Both the position numbers and the translations under genes were made by a program. Positions 44,015 to 55,245 of a DNA stretch of 64,000 bases are shown one piece after another (position 1 is the stretch's first letter; each line of letters opens with the position of its first letter). Origin of the DNA: Salvator merianae (taxonomy: Eukaryota > Chordata > Lepidosauria > Squamata > Teiidae); NCBI GenBank assembly GCA_003586115.2, contig QVOM02000001.1, positions 13,529,291 through 13,593,290 of the forward strand, written 5' to 3'. A model generated the notes under the pieces. That model saw only the letters and a list, made by a program, of their open reading frames with translations. It was not told the DNA's origin and made no database searches.

Positions 44015-44160
44015 TATTTATTTATATTTTTCTGCTGCTCTATATCCAAAGGTCTCAGGGTGGGCTAGAACAGTAAAGCAAATTAAAATGAACCCACTAA
44101 AAACAATAACAATGCCTGAAAGTGGGGATATAAGCTGGACCCAGTCACATCTAGAGGGCA
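44015..44160 (-). repeat. L2-type 3' end fragment
   Basis: Begins 'TTATTTATATTTTTCTGCTG' and contains 'CAAAGGTCTCAGGGTGGGC', the minus-strand pattern of a reptile L2 3' end. It may extend through 44110. Confidence 0.55.
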
Positions 44161-44324
44161 ACTTGTTGGTTAATCCTGCCATGTTTATTAGTTTATGTGT
44201 ATATGTGTGAGTGTGAGCGTGTACGACAAACATCAAAAAGAGGAGATCAATAACCCACAAATGCATGAGTGCACAAATAGATTTTGTGTTGGTGTGCATA
44301 TTTTCAAATGGCTCTCAGCAGAGC

Positions 44325-45060
44325 ATGCCTACTTTCTGATTTTGTCAGATGGACATCCAATAGGAAGGAACTCAAATAGAAGATTCTCGTTTGCATTCAT
44401 GGGATCAGAGCTGACTGGGAGTGACCAGGAAAGAGACCTTGGAGTAATGGTGGACACTTCAATGAAAGTATAGAAACAGTATGCAGTAAAAAAAAAAAGC
44501 CAATAACATGTTAAGGATAATTAAAAATGGTTATGAAAATGGAGATACTGATATTATTACGCCCTTATACAAATCAATGGTGTGACTGCATTTGGAATAC
44601 AGTGTGCAGTTTTGGTCACTACATCTCCAAAAGGGACTGGTGGAGATTCCATACAAGAAAAGCTCATAATGTCTGGGATTTTTTAGTCTAGAAAGGAGAC
44701 AAGTGATAGGAAACATGATAGAGATGCATAAAATTATGCATGGTGTGGACAACATGGATAGGGAGAAAGTTTTCTCCCTTTCCCAAAATTCTATAACCAG
44801 AAGTCACTCAATGAATTTGAATCTTGGAGAAATCAAGTCAGACATGAGATGTGGTGTTGGCTACCAGCTTGTCTGGCTTCAAAAAAGGCTTGGACCAATT
44901 AAATGTCAAAACTATCAATGGCTATTAGCACTGATGGCAGTAGGAGGTGCTGTGGCTCCAAAGGCCAACTGCTAGGAAACTGCAAGCAGAGCACGCCGTG
45001 TGCTTCCACTATATCCTGCTGGTGGGCTTCCCTGTGCAGCTGGTTCTTGTCCTTATTTCT
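44325..45060 (+). mobile_element. CR1-type LINE, 3' third fragment
   Basis: The plus strand encodes 'GSDQERDLGVMVDTSMKV', then 'VKKKANNMLRIIKNG' and 'RRQVIGNMIEMHKIMHGVDN', the C-terminal portion of a CR1 ORF2 ('EKDLGV-VD--L', 'A-KKAN--LG-I', 'RLRGDLIE-YKI--G-D'). The 3' untranslated part from 44850 ('TGGTGTTGGCTACCAGCTTG', 'CTATCAATGGCTATTAGCAC') matches the fragment at 14072. The copy is full of stops and frameshifts. Confidence 0.85.
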
Positions 45061-46908
45061 CAGATATTTGTATGGAATTGACGTTTTCCTTCAAATAACC
45101 TGATCTCGAGTCCTTTGTGACTGGTTATGACAGCAGCAAAAGCTTAAACTTTTGGAAGCACTCTTGAGGTGCTTTGAGCTATAAATATGACTTATTCCAC
45201 TTCAGGAATGTTCACGTATCTACCTTTTGGGGCACCCCAACCTCTCTTTTCTCTGGCCCTTTCTCTGAAACCACACACTTTCAATCTTTCAAGCACACAC
45301 AATCTTTCAATCATACTTAGAAACCCAGCCCATTTCCTCCCCCACAACCATGGGAGATGCTTGCAGTCATTGATAAATGTGGGAGATGAACGTCGGGCAT
45401 CTCCTTGCAGAGTAAAGCAGACTCCCGCCTCAGTGCTCAAAAATTTCCCCATTAAGCTGTGCTGAGATCACCTCTCCCAGGTTATCCCATCAATCAGAGT
45501 TGTTGTTTAGGTTCCCAGTAACCCTGGAAGTGTAGGGGATCACGATTACCTCCTCACCTGAGTTATTCCATTGACCGACTGTTTTGTAGGCTCTAGATGA
45601 CCCTGTGACCATCAATCATCAAAGCAAGTTCCCTCAATCCAAGGCAACCAAGGCTGCAAGACAATTTTCAAGGCTGCAACACAACCTCCTTCTACTCACT
45701 CCAGAGAGTTCTGTGCCTGAGGAAACCAGCTATCTCACAAAGTGCCATAAGACCTGCAATCTCTAATACTGCTTCCTCCACTGCAGCCCATGGGGTGTGT
45801 CAAAGTAAATAACATGACAGAGCACTATATCCCCCCGCCTATTTTTGGGTCACTGAAAATGGAGGACTAGAGACATTACATGAATTGTAGATTTCTCCAA
45901 AAGTTGCCTAACCCAGGTGGATGACATTCAAGGGCAGAAGGTAACTGCAAAACTCATATTGGAATAGCCCATGAAGATGGGTTTTGAGTATGTCTTGCTG
46001 GAAATGCTGAGCTCTGCACAGAACAGTCATGTTGGAAGTAACTATGCAGAGTTTCTAATTAAAAAAAAAAAAAAGACCCAAATTTTGGTGAAAAGATTAA
46101 AATCTACCCTGCAAATGGTTTTTGGCCAGCTGTTTAAAAACGGGCTTGGTGAGTGGAAAAAGTGAAATGAGCTGTTGAATTTGCATAGCAAATTTGCATA
46201 GCAGTCACTGTCCATTCTAATCCAGGGTGCAAAAATTGTTGGGGTTCCGCAGGACTTAGGCAGGAGTTGAAAGGCAGAGAGAAGAGATTTTCCTGCATGC
46301 TTTTGAAATGGTAGCATGTTGATTGCATGCCTGCCACTGTCTCCAGCCACACTAACATCGCAGCTGGGGGCTTTTCATTCCATTACAGGGATGTTAGCAA
46401 CAGACCAGGTAGATCCAGCTCAAGTAGTGGCAGGTCTGCCAAAAGAGAGCAGAAGTAAATGCTGGTAGAGCACTCACTCCTTCTACACCACTGAAGTCCT
46501 CTAATGAGCACTTACAGTGGGAGGGCAGCTGGTTGCTTGTGTGTCTGTGCAGAAAACATGCATTGCCAGTGCACCAACTGAGCCATGATTTCAGTTTTGG
46601 CACCATAACAGCACTGTGCAGATTCTGCCTTTGTCAACCTGTTTCATTTTCAGGCTTCTTTATTTTTTTGTTTAAATAATGGCAAGTTTTGGCTACAAGA
46701 CCTGAGCTACAATACAAGACAAACGATGGACCCCTACTAGATGTAGAACTACGTAGAGTCATCACTTATTATTTGTGGTTTGAATAATTCCAGATTTTAT
46801 GTATCTGCAACTGCAAAATTGCTAGGGCTTTTTCCTTGGTTTAATGCTTCCCCCACACTTTTCATTAAATTTTTACTTGCATAAAACTGAAACATATAAC
46901 AGACGGAT
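45061..46908. other. Unassigned sequence
   Basis: No gene or repeat recognised. A 15-base A run lies at about 46061. Open frames are short with no known motif. Confidence 0.4.
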
Positions 46909-47357
46909 GGTTTTTCTGCATGGACCTTTAATCCGTATTAAGGGTCCATGTAGTTCAATTCTAGACCACACATCCCCGCTGGTCCACTCTCTGTCTGCCT
47001 GAGACAGAATAAGATCTGGATTAAGGGAGGCCTTAAATCAAATCTGGGAGACAGAGACACTCCTCTGTGTTTGGGAATGCCAGGGGTGCCTTTCAGCACT
47101 GCACCATAGTGTGCTGCTGAAAAGCACTCCCCAGAGGCCCTGAAGATACGAACTTTTGTTCCTAACCTTTGGAAGCATGGGAGTATGGCCACAAAGCTCT
47201 GGTGAACTTCACGGTTGCAGTGTGGGGTAATCCGGAGCAATGCCGTCAGTGCAGATGGCACTAATCCTGCTTATACCTCCCCATGCTCCAGATCAGTGGG
47301 TTGGGCTAATCTGGACCCACTGCTCTGGAATTATGGCAGGTAAGTGCAGAAAGGGCC
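46909..47357 (-). mobile_element. Family-3 non-autonomous DNA transposon (copy 2)
   Basis: Inverted copy: its right boundary is the complement of GGCCCTTTCTGCACTTACC and its left boundary reads GGTTTTTCTGCATGGACC. The interior matches copies 1 and 3 in order. Flanks do not give a clear duplication. Confidence 0.7.
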
Positions 47358-47439
47358 AGAGGGAAAATAAAAGTAGAACTATCAATTCTTAAATAGAAAT
47401 CGGCTAGTGTCATGTCTGAAGAAGCACCTTCTCCCATAT

Positions 47440-47832
47440 AGAACTGCCTGAATATTAAGATCACAGGAGGAAGGACTTCTTATTGTTTTGCCACCCTTGG
47501 AGGCTTGAAGGGCAGTGGCATGTGAAAGAGACTTCTCTGTGGTGGACCTCAGATGGTGGCATAACTTTCCAACAGAGATACATAAGGCACCAATATTGTA
47601 TGGGTTTTGGTGCCTAATTAAAACTCATTTCTTTACTGAGGCCTTTGATGTTTAGCTCCTTCCTATTGCTGTCCTGCTGAGATGGGAGGGTAGTATTTTA
47701 ATTATGTATTGAGATTTAAGAATGTTCTATTGATTTTACTGATGTTGTTTTATGTTTTTGTGAATGTTGTGACCCACTTTGGGACCATTTGGTGAAGGGT
47801 GGGATATACATATGTATAAATAAATAGATTAA
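47440..47832 (+). mobile_element. L2-type LINE, 3' end
   Basis: Begins in the region encoding the L2 C-terminus (decayed 'TSLWWTSDGGITFQQRYI' like segment) and ends 'GACCCACTTTGGGACC', 'GGGTGGGATATACATATG' and an AAATA tail, the plus-strand form of the L2 3' untranslated end. It is 5'-truncated. Confidence 0.7.
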
Positions 47833-47834
47833 TA

Positions 47835-48883
47835 CAATATGTGAGTGGAATGAAACAGCAATACAATCAAGAGTATTGATATCTGTGACCTAACTAATGT
47901 ATTCATGGGCACTAGAGATTGCCATTTTCCCACTGTTTTCAAATGGTAGCAGACATGGCTTTTTTCTGCTTTTCTTGTTATTTCTCTGTTCTCGTATTCA
48001 TGGAGTATTCTTGGAATGGAAGCTTCATGAATAATGAGAGTTGACTCTGCTTGAAATACCTTATTTATACATTTTTCATACCGACCTGAGACACACATCT
48101 GCTTTTTACCATTGGTTTGCTTAACCGTTTTACCCAGTAATATTTCAGAGGGGTGCCACCCATTCCTGATTTTTTATGGCTTGCTCCCCTATAATAATAT
48201 GTTGTCAGTTCATTCATTTTTTTTTAAATGCTTGTATGTATGCTGTTCTTCAGTGACATGTTTTCAGAGTGCCCTCCAATGATAGAAACAAATAACAAAA
48301 ACAGATCTAGTTAAGAAAAAGGACAAAATTCAAATGTACAGAACAGCTATAATTGCTGGCAATTACACATCCTCACAACTTTAAAAAAAAAAAGGATATG
48401 TCTGTGAAAATAAAAAGGGGCTGCCTGGCACTAGAAAACCAACAAAGTTTGTCCTAAGTGAGCCTCTTTGGGAAGATAGGTCTGCAGCTGGGCACAACAA
48501 CTAAAATGATTTATTCCTCTATAGCAACTAGCCTTATGTTTGGGATCGCCCAGAGATGGCGTTATAGGACAATTCCAGCACAGAGATATACTGAAGTGGT
48601 GCCAAGCTAATTGTGCCTGAATGATAAGCATTTGTACTTTGAACTGAAACTGAAAATGGGCTAAGAGAATCTCACCAAATATATTCCTGTTATTTGCTTC
48701 AGAGCAATATAGTCTTGCAGATGTTTTGATGTTAGCTGAAGTCTGAACAAATTACATAGGCAGCCCTACAGACAGGCGAGATTGTAGTACAGCAATTTAA
48801 CTTGAAAGATAACTCTGTCAAGGAGAGGCTGCAAGCTGGTTTTGACATTCTGAATCACTGACATTATGTGGGCACCCATGTAA
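47835..48883. other. Unassigned sequence
   Basis: No gene or repeat recognised. Confidence 0.4.
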
Positions 48884-49180
48884 AGATGTGCTGAACCAGT
48901 TTAGATTTGAACTGACTTGAATCAAATTGAGTGATTCAACCAGTTCCAATTTAAACTAAACCTCCCCAAAGTTTGGTGCTGGTCAGTTTGAACTCAGACT
49001 GAACCACTGGGGTTCAGTTGAATCAGTTTGAACCATCTGGTTTGATGCAAACTGGTCTAAGTTTGTTAGTACTGCGCTATCTTAAAGGGCTTTCTCAATT
49101 GTATTTTTACAGGTAGAACCAAGTCAAACCAATTTAAAGTTCGAATTCAACGAGTTTCAAGTTCCTGCACATCTCTGTGT
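48884..49180. mobile_element. Foldback repeat with GATGTGC-type ends
   Basis: Starts 'AAGATGTGCTGAACCAGTTT' and ends with the complement of 'AGAGATGTGCAGGAACTTG', so its ends are inverted. The interior is rich in 'TTTGAAC/GTTCAAA' motifs. This fits a family of repeats known in reptile genomes with 'GGGATGTGC' ends. About 295 bp, no coding capacity. Confidence 0.6.
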
Positions 49181-50521
49181 CTGTGACAAAGATGGAGGGA
49201 GGAACATTGCTAGTTCTTGATGTAACTTCACCAAGAGCAGACTGAACTACTTGACAGCCCATCAAACCACCTGTCCACCATACCTCTATCTCAGGGGACA
49301 GATTATGCACTGAGTTTACCCAGGCAAAATAGCTTTTAAAAAATTATAAACTACAGCTTTGGGAGAATGTGACAAATAATAGAGCTAGATATTAACAGGC
49401 AATATGGACTGCTTGCCAAAAATGACAGATTCTTAAAGAGCTACTTTAGGTCAAGGATTTCTCTGGAAGGGAGAGACCAGGAAAGCTTTCTTGCATCAGC
49501 TGAAACTGAACACTAAATTGCAGGGTCTAAAATACAATACGTCCTGATCTTACGGTCTGACAATTTCTTTTGCAGGCTACAGAGTGAACTAGTATAACCC
49601 CCATTCAAGGTTGGAATCTCTTAAACTTGAAAAGGAGAAGAAATGTATTAAGAAAATCAGGAAGGGTTTTCTAATCTTTCCCACGTTTTGGAAATAAACA
49701 ACATATCCCAAGAGAGGTGTGCAAAGCTACTTTTGGAAGTGTGAAACAATAGGCTGTAGATAAACATCTTCTGTAAACCATTTGGATATTTTTAGTCTGG
49801 ATTAAAATGAGGTGTATAAAGCCAGATTACTTTTAATAAACTGAAAATTCTTACTGCCATTTTCTTTTTCATTTATTTTTAAATGTACATAGTTGTATAA
49901 GAAAGATACCTAAAAGAGTGCCTTATGCCAAATATATCCACCTGTTAACTAACATCTTCTACAGGCATTCTGAGTGTCTCTGCCAAGTATGCTGGGCTGC
50001 TACAAGGGAAAAAAGATCTTCTGGTGGTATCCAGGCTGTGAAATAGTCTTCCCAGTGTGGTATCCCCAACTCACTAACTTTGACTTTGCTAGATGAAGCC
50101 CTTTGTGTCCACCCAAGCTTTTTGATTATTTAAGGTTGGAGAGTTTGTCTTTAAAAAAAGAAAAATAAATTTTAAAAATTGTGGATTGCTCATATAGGTA
50201 TAGGAAAGTCAACCAGCCAGCAAAATGTAATATAAACAAGCTTATTAGTTAATAAACAGAACTCACATCAGCATATTTAACCATAATCATGCTGGGTATT
50301 TATATAAAACTTGGAATGTTCCAAGCATTTTCTTTTCTGACATGATATGTTAATCCTACAGCAACAGCATGATTGTATGGTAGGGCAGTGTTATCTTAAT
50401 ACAAATATGAGAAAGAATGGCTTTGAGGCAGAATGTACTTATACTGTTATTTGTGCAAAATAAAAAATGTCAAACAATCCATCAGCAATAGTAAAATATC
50501 AGATTGTTATCTGATGTGCAC
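49181..50521. other. Unassigned sequence
   Basis: No gene or repeat recognised. Confidence 0.4.
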
Positions 50522-50708
50522 ATCATTATCAATGAGTGGTATAGCAAAATGCCTGGAAAACAGAGGATCACTGGTTCTATCCCCACCCTCTCCTCAGAAG
50601 TAGGCAATGACAAACCACTCCTATATCTCTGCCAAGAAAACTGCATAGAGGTGCCCATGGTGGTGCCCATGCAGTCAACCAAGAGTCAGTCATGACTCAG
50701 TGCTCCTC

Positions 50709-50740
<32 letters not shown>

Positions 50741-50741
50741 A
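50522..50741 (+). mobile_element. Sauria-type SINE with (CAA)n tail
   Basis: The body contains 'GGTTCTATCCCCACCC' (B-box region, degraded), 'GGCAATGACAAACCACTCC' and 'TCTGCCAAGAAAACTGCAT', followed by 'GAGTCAGTCATGACTCAG' and a (CAA)n tail at 50708-50741. These are the ordered segments of the squamate Sauria SINE, whose 3' end imitates BovB and so is copied by its RT. A second, tail-less copy is at 58351-58525. Confidence 0.8.
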
Positions 50742-50818
50742 CTTCTATATAGCCACAAAACTTATGCTACTGAAGCCTATCAGGTCCCATGAGAGAAGAT
50801 CGATATAGTTTCAGACTT
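50742..50818. other. Spacer between SINE and palindromic MITE
   Basis: Short unique stretch with nothing recognisable. Confidence 0.5.
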
Positions 50819-50819
50819 A

Positions 50820-50999
50820 CTGTAAAATCTCGCATATAATGCACACTCATGTATAATGCACATGCTGATTTGGCCCACAATTTTCAGGTAAAAAAGGAAT
50901 TCGTATAGTTAAAATTATGACTTGTGTATAATGCGCACCCCAATTTTTAGTGAACTAAAATGAGAGAAAATTGTGCGCATTATATGCAAGATTTTACAG
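50820..50999. mobile_element. TA-flanked palindromic MITE, 180 bp
   Basis: Starts CTGTAAAATCTCGCATATAA and, from the other end, starts CTGTAAAATCTTGCATATAA; TA lies on both sides (50818-50819, 51000-51001). The arms agree over at least 28 bp with one mismatch near the start, so the element folds into a hairpin. It fits a Tc1/mariner- or pogo-type MITE. Confidence 0.85.
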
Positions 51000-51004
51000 T
51001 ATGT

Positions 51005-51453
51005 AGCTCAGGGTTTTGGAGTTTTCTTCTTTCCTGTTTCCAGAAGGCTGAAGCATCTCAGAAACATCTGTAAATAGCAAAGAAGAAAAAATGACGATGA
51101 CTTGGATGTCAAAACATTTGCTCCTAACAAACTGATGTTTGGCATTTTACCATCATTGACAAACTAATGTTTGAAATTTGTTACTTTGTGCAAATGAAAA
51201 AAGTCCTACTATGTTCTAACTCGGAGCAAAGAGGTACATATTCCATCTCAATTATATTGTGTAAGGAGTGGCTTGTTTATAGCCAATTAGTATGAATTTT
51301 GAGGGATGCAGAAGATAGGGAAGACAATAGCAAGGTGGATGGAAACAAAGGGACTGTTGCTGTGTCCTCGGAAGAACTACAACATCTTGTTACTAAGGTC
51401 AAGAGGGCAAGTGTTTGCCTGTAGAGTCCCCTAGGGTCAAACTCTACATCTTA
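51005..51453. other. Unassigned sequence
   Basis: No recognisable feature. Confidence 0.4.
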
Positions 51454-52027
51454 GGCTGCGTTCCGACGCGGCATTTAATCAGTTTACAGGCCGTCTTCAG
51501 TTCCCGCTGTCCCGACATGATCTTGCCGTTCCGTAATTTTTATGGATTAAATTGGCGAAATCCGGATTACTTTGTCTTCGGATTTAATGAACTCTCAAGC
51601 CGTTCCCGATCGCTAGCGCGCTTTACTTTGTGCTGTGGGCACGGGGAAAGCAATTATTTGAGAGGGGCCATACTGTTTTGGGGGGCGTGCAGAGGGAGGG
51701 ATCCCCATTTTGTGCCGTCCAATGACAGACTTTGTGGGTGGGCAGGAAGCACATTAGTTTCCTCTGCCTCCATTATCCCCCCTTCCCTCGCTGCCAGGGG
51801 AAAAGAAATCGTCCTCCTTCTTCGCTAAGCTGCGGTCCTGCCAGGAAGAAATTAAAGGCTTTCTCCACTTCCGTTTGCTCTTTAAAGGAAAAAATAAACT
51901 GCGCCTGTTTGGAGTTTTGCCATGGTCAGCACACAGTTAAAAATAGTAGAGCCCCCCCACGTTCCCTCCCCACTTTTTCCCTTTGTTATGGACCTCTCCC
52001 GCTACTTTTAAATTGCGCAGTTGCGCT

Positions 52028-52123
52028 AAAGTGAATCAGCAGGATAGCAGAACTCCGCATTTCAAAAGCTTAGTTAAAGTGAAACAGCAGGATAGCAGAA
52101 CTCCGCATTTCAAAAGCTTAGTT
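52028..52123. repeat. 48-bp tandem duplication inside family-2 copy D
   Basis: Two copies of a unit starting AAAGTGAATCAGCAGGATAG (52028) and AAAGTGAAACAGCAGGATAG (52076), one mismatch apart. The other family-2 copies have no such duplication. Confidence 0.9.
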
Positions 52124-52280
52124 TTTTAAAGTTCATAGTTTTAAAGTGAACGTAGTTTTTAAGTTCTGCTTCGGTAGACGGAGGCTGCAGGGAGGAGCAA
52201 ATGGCGAATGACTAGTAATGCTGCCAAGTTAATCCATGTTCTGAGGCAGCAGTGGGGACATGCAGAGAGCGGAGCTTGAC

Positions 52281-52329
52281 TTTCCCGCCCCTGTGACGTC
52301 AAGGTTTGAACGTTGGGACTGCAGCCAAT
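52281..52329 (-). promoter_or_regulatory. Promoter-like block in family-2 copy D
   Basis: TTTCCCGC (52281-52288), CCCGCCCC (52284-52291), TGACGTCA (52294-52301) and CCAAT (52325-52329), spaced as in copies A and B. Confidence 0.55.
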
Positions 52330-52721
52330 TGCTGACTGCATAGGGAGGAGAATTTGATGAGGGGTAGAGGCAGAAAGGGTACTGCCAAGTACGGGAAATA
52401 TCAGTGTGGGAACGAGCAAGTACGAATTGACTCCGTGTTAAATTGTAACTGTGGGAATGACCAGAAGACGAATTCACTGCGTGTACTCTTCTATACGGAT
52501 TACATTCACGATGTCCGACCGCGGCCTTAGACTGTTCCATTTCACCAATGTGAATGAAACATTTATGTGTTTACTCACACACACATATGCGGAAGGAGAA
52601 AGGAAGGATAACTAGAGAACTAGAACAGATCTCTTCAAAAATTGGCTCCAGATGATTATGAGCTGCACTTCCTATCATTCAGTGTCATGAGCCAAACTGG
52701 CTGATATTCACTAGAGTTTGG

Positions 52722-53059
52722 GGGCATATTTGCACTTACCTTCAGAATTCCAGGTCACAGCAGGATGCTATGGTTTGGAATAAGCAAGCCATCCCAAGCT
52801 GGGGCAGATTGCTCCTGGCCCGGAACAAGGCCATCCACACTGGGTCAGCCTATTCTGCACCGACACCAGCACTGGCTCTGAAGCTCATAACAGTTTCGGA
52901 GCTGGTAGAGAGCTCCCCCCCCCAAAAAAAACACTCTGAAGACCAAGCATGAGAGTTGTGCTGCTGATATGGTTCCCCTGTGGTATACTGGATCATGGAG
53001 GCATACCATCCAGACATCTCTGTGCTCCAGTATACCAACCTCTAGTATGCTGGTAGACC
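52722..53059 (+). mobile_element. Family-4 element, left portion (copy 2)
   Basis: Starts near 'GGGGCATATTTGCACTTACC' after TTG and follows the family-4 order, including 'TGGCTCTGAAGCTCATAAC'. It ends where family-2 copy E begins, so the right terminus is missing, probably lost when copy E inserted. Compare 33759 and 54711. Confidence 0.6.
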
Positions 53060-53062
53060 TTG

Positions 53063-54476
53063 GGCGTGATCTGACATCATAAATTTAATCTATATCAGAA
53101 GAGTACGAAGACTGAATTCATCTTCTAATCATTCCCACATTTGCATTTTAACACAGACTCAGTTCGGACTTGCTCGTTCTCACACTGATGTTTCCTGTGC
53201 TTGGCACGGGGAAACTGTACCTTTTCTGCCTCCACCCCTTGCCAAATTCCCCTCCCTGCGCAGTCAGTGATTGCCCACAGTCCCAATGTTCAAATCTTGA
53301 CTTCACAGGGGCAAACATGTCAAGTTCTACCCTCTGTATGTCCATGTTGCTATCTTAGAACATGGGTTCACTTGGCGGCAATACTAGTCATTCGTCATTT
53401 GTTCCTTCTCCCCCTCGAGCCTGTATCTACACAAGCAGAAATTTAATACCACATGTACTGCACAATAAAGCTTCTTATAAGGCCACTGACGATTTCTGCT
53501 CCTTTGCAATTGCACTTTTGTGCAACTTCGCATTTTAAGAGTAGAGCAAAAGCAGGAAGAGGTCCATGAAGAGGTGGAAATGTGGGGAGGCTCCATTATT
53601 GTGACAGTGTAGCTAATGGCCAGCAAATGGACTCTGCCTCACCTTCCCCCAGATATTCATAACGACATGTGTCCCACTATGTAGCTGTGTGGTACCCAAC
53701 TGCAAAATTGCTCCTGAGTGGGTTCTTTGTTGGGGCAAGAGGACTGCACCCCTAATCAGGAGCAGTGTTTTGAATTAAAACACTCTGATGGTGGTGTGGC
53801 AAGAACATCAAACATGTCTGCCCCCCTAAAGTGCTCAAGATCAGGAGCTGTATTTAACTTTGCCTTGCCTTAATGATGCTGTTCTGCTGCCGTGTTTTTG
53901 TGCTATAGTGAGGGAAAGGGTCCCCAGGCTGTGGGAGAAGGGGGAGAAACCGGGAGCAAGAAATGCATTTAGGAACTGCCTTCTCCACCCCAGTCCACTG
54001 TTATCTCCAACTGGCCAGCTGGCTGTGGTTTCCTCCCTAGCATGCAAGCCACAGCAAACCATGTTGCTGCCTGAAGTTTGCTGTAGCATTGTGGCAGTTT
54101 TGCGCAAAACTCCATAAACCTAGAAGGAGCTCTGTTTTTTGGTTTAATCAGCAGACAGAAGTGGAGGAAGCCTGTAATTTCTTCCTGGCAGTGTCGAATG
54201 GGGGAGAAAGGGCCACAGATTGGCAAAGTAAAATGGAGGACTGCTTTATTTGCTCCTGACAGTGGCACAATGGAGGATAACGGAAGTGGAAGAAACTACT
54301 ATGCTTCCTGGCCACCCACACTGTCTGTCACTGATGTCAGGAAATGGGGAGCACTCCCTCTGCGCACACCCCAAAAAGTTCAGTCCCTTCCATATATGGT
54401 CCCTTCCCTCTCACATCGCAAAGTAAACAGGGCTAGCAATCTGGAATCACTTGAGAACTCATTAAATCTGAATGTG
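53063..54476 (+). mobile_element. Family-2 element (copy E, old, longest)
   Basis: Starts GGCGTGATCTGACATCATAA after TTG and runs through the left half and much of the right half of family 2, to 'CATTAAATCTGAATGTGC', where the terminus is lost. Between about 53770 and 54135 it contains some 360 bp absent from copies A, C and D. In it the CRE and GC box have decayed (TGACTTCA, GGGGCAAA). Either this is an older, longer form or a later insertion. Confidence 0.75.
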
Positions 54477-54477
54477 C

Positions 54478-54710
54478 AGTCCCAGATGTCCTTAGCTTTA
54501 GGAAAGTTGCCTTCATCGCACACCTTCAGGTCTAGTTATGCAGGGACTTCTTAGCAAAGAAATATATGTTAACTTGCTGGGTAAATTTACAGCTTCATCA
54601 CTTCATCACAAAATTCATGAATTTTGAAAATGTTTGTTTTTCTTTTTTGTTGGCTAACTAATTAGGGCAGAAGACTGGTTCAAGACACCATCAGATTTGA
54701 AATATTTCAG
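54478..54710. other. Unassigned sequence
   Basis: Short stretch without recognisable features. Confidence 0.4.
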
Positions 54711-55227
54711 GGCCTTTTTGCAGTGGGTAGTAGGCCAGATTATGGTCCTTTTCTGTGTCTCTTTCATTTAGAGTGAACCAGAGAGGCCCCTTCCCCTCCA
54801 TCTGCACAGGATATAGCATAGATTGGGCTACGGTGCCCAAAATGTCATCCTGATTCAGTCTACCAGCAGTCTTCTTTTTCAAGGTCTACCAGTGTACTTG
54901 GAGATGGACCAGGAGGTGTATAGACAGCATGCCTCCATGGTTTTATATAGCACAAGGGAATCATTTTAGTGGTGAAACAAGGTATGCCACCCAAATGCCC
55001 CCTCCAAAGAGCTCCAAAGGCCAGGAGCATTCAGAAGGCCACTGCATTGGCTCCAAATCTGGCACAAGCTTCAGAACCCAGGCAGGAGCTGACATGGAAC
55101 AAGTCATCTCAATGCAGACAGCTTTGTTCTGAGCAAGGAGCAATCCATCCCAGATTGCGATAGATTGTGCGATAGAGTGCACATCCAGCTCTAATCCAGA
55201 ATACTAAAGTTAAGTGTGAATATGGCC
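54711..55227 (+). mobile_element. Family-4 non-autonomous DNA transposon (copy 3)
   Basis: Begins GGCCTTTTTGCAGTGGGTAG and ends with the complement of GGCCATATTCACACTTAAC. The interior 'CAAATCTGGCACAAGCTTCA' matches the 'CACCAAAGTTGGCACAATC' region of copy 1. The 3-bp flanks do not agree. Confidence 0.65.
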
Positions 55228-55245
55228 TTATTTTTCTGAGCCAGA

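Larger units (their letters stand above)
51454..52526 (-). mobile_element. Family-2 non-autonomous DNA transposon (copy D, nearly complete)
   Basis: A 1,073-bp copy starting GGCTGCGTTCCGACGCGGCA and ending with the complement of GGCCGCGGTCGGACATCG, flanked by TTA (51451-51453, 52527-52529). The promoter-like block is fully intact. Compared with copies A and C it lacks about 170 bp in the middle of the right half, and it has a local 48-bp tandem duplication (52028-52123). Confidence 0.85.

Noticed and set aside
50708..50741. Short regular repeats as a CRISPR-like array
   Set aside because: These are simple (CAA)n units of a SINE tail; no repeat-spacer structure exists anywhere in the window.
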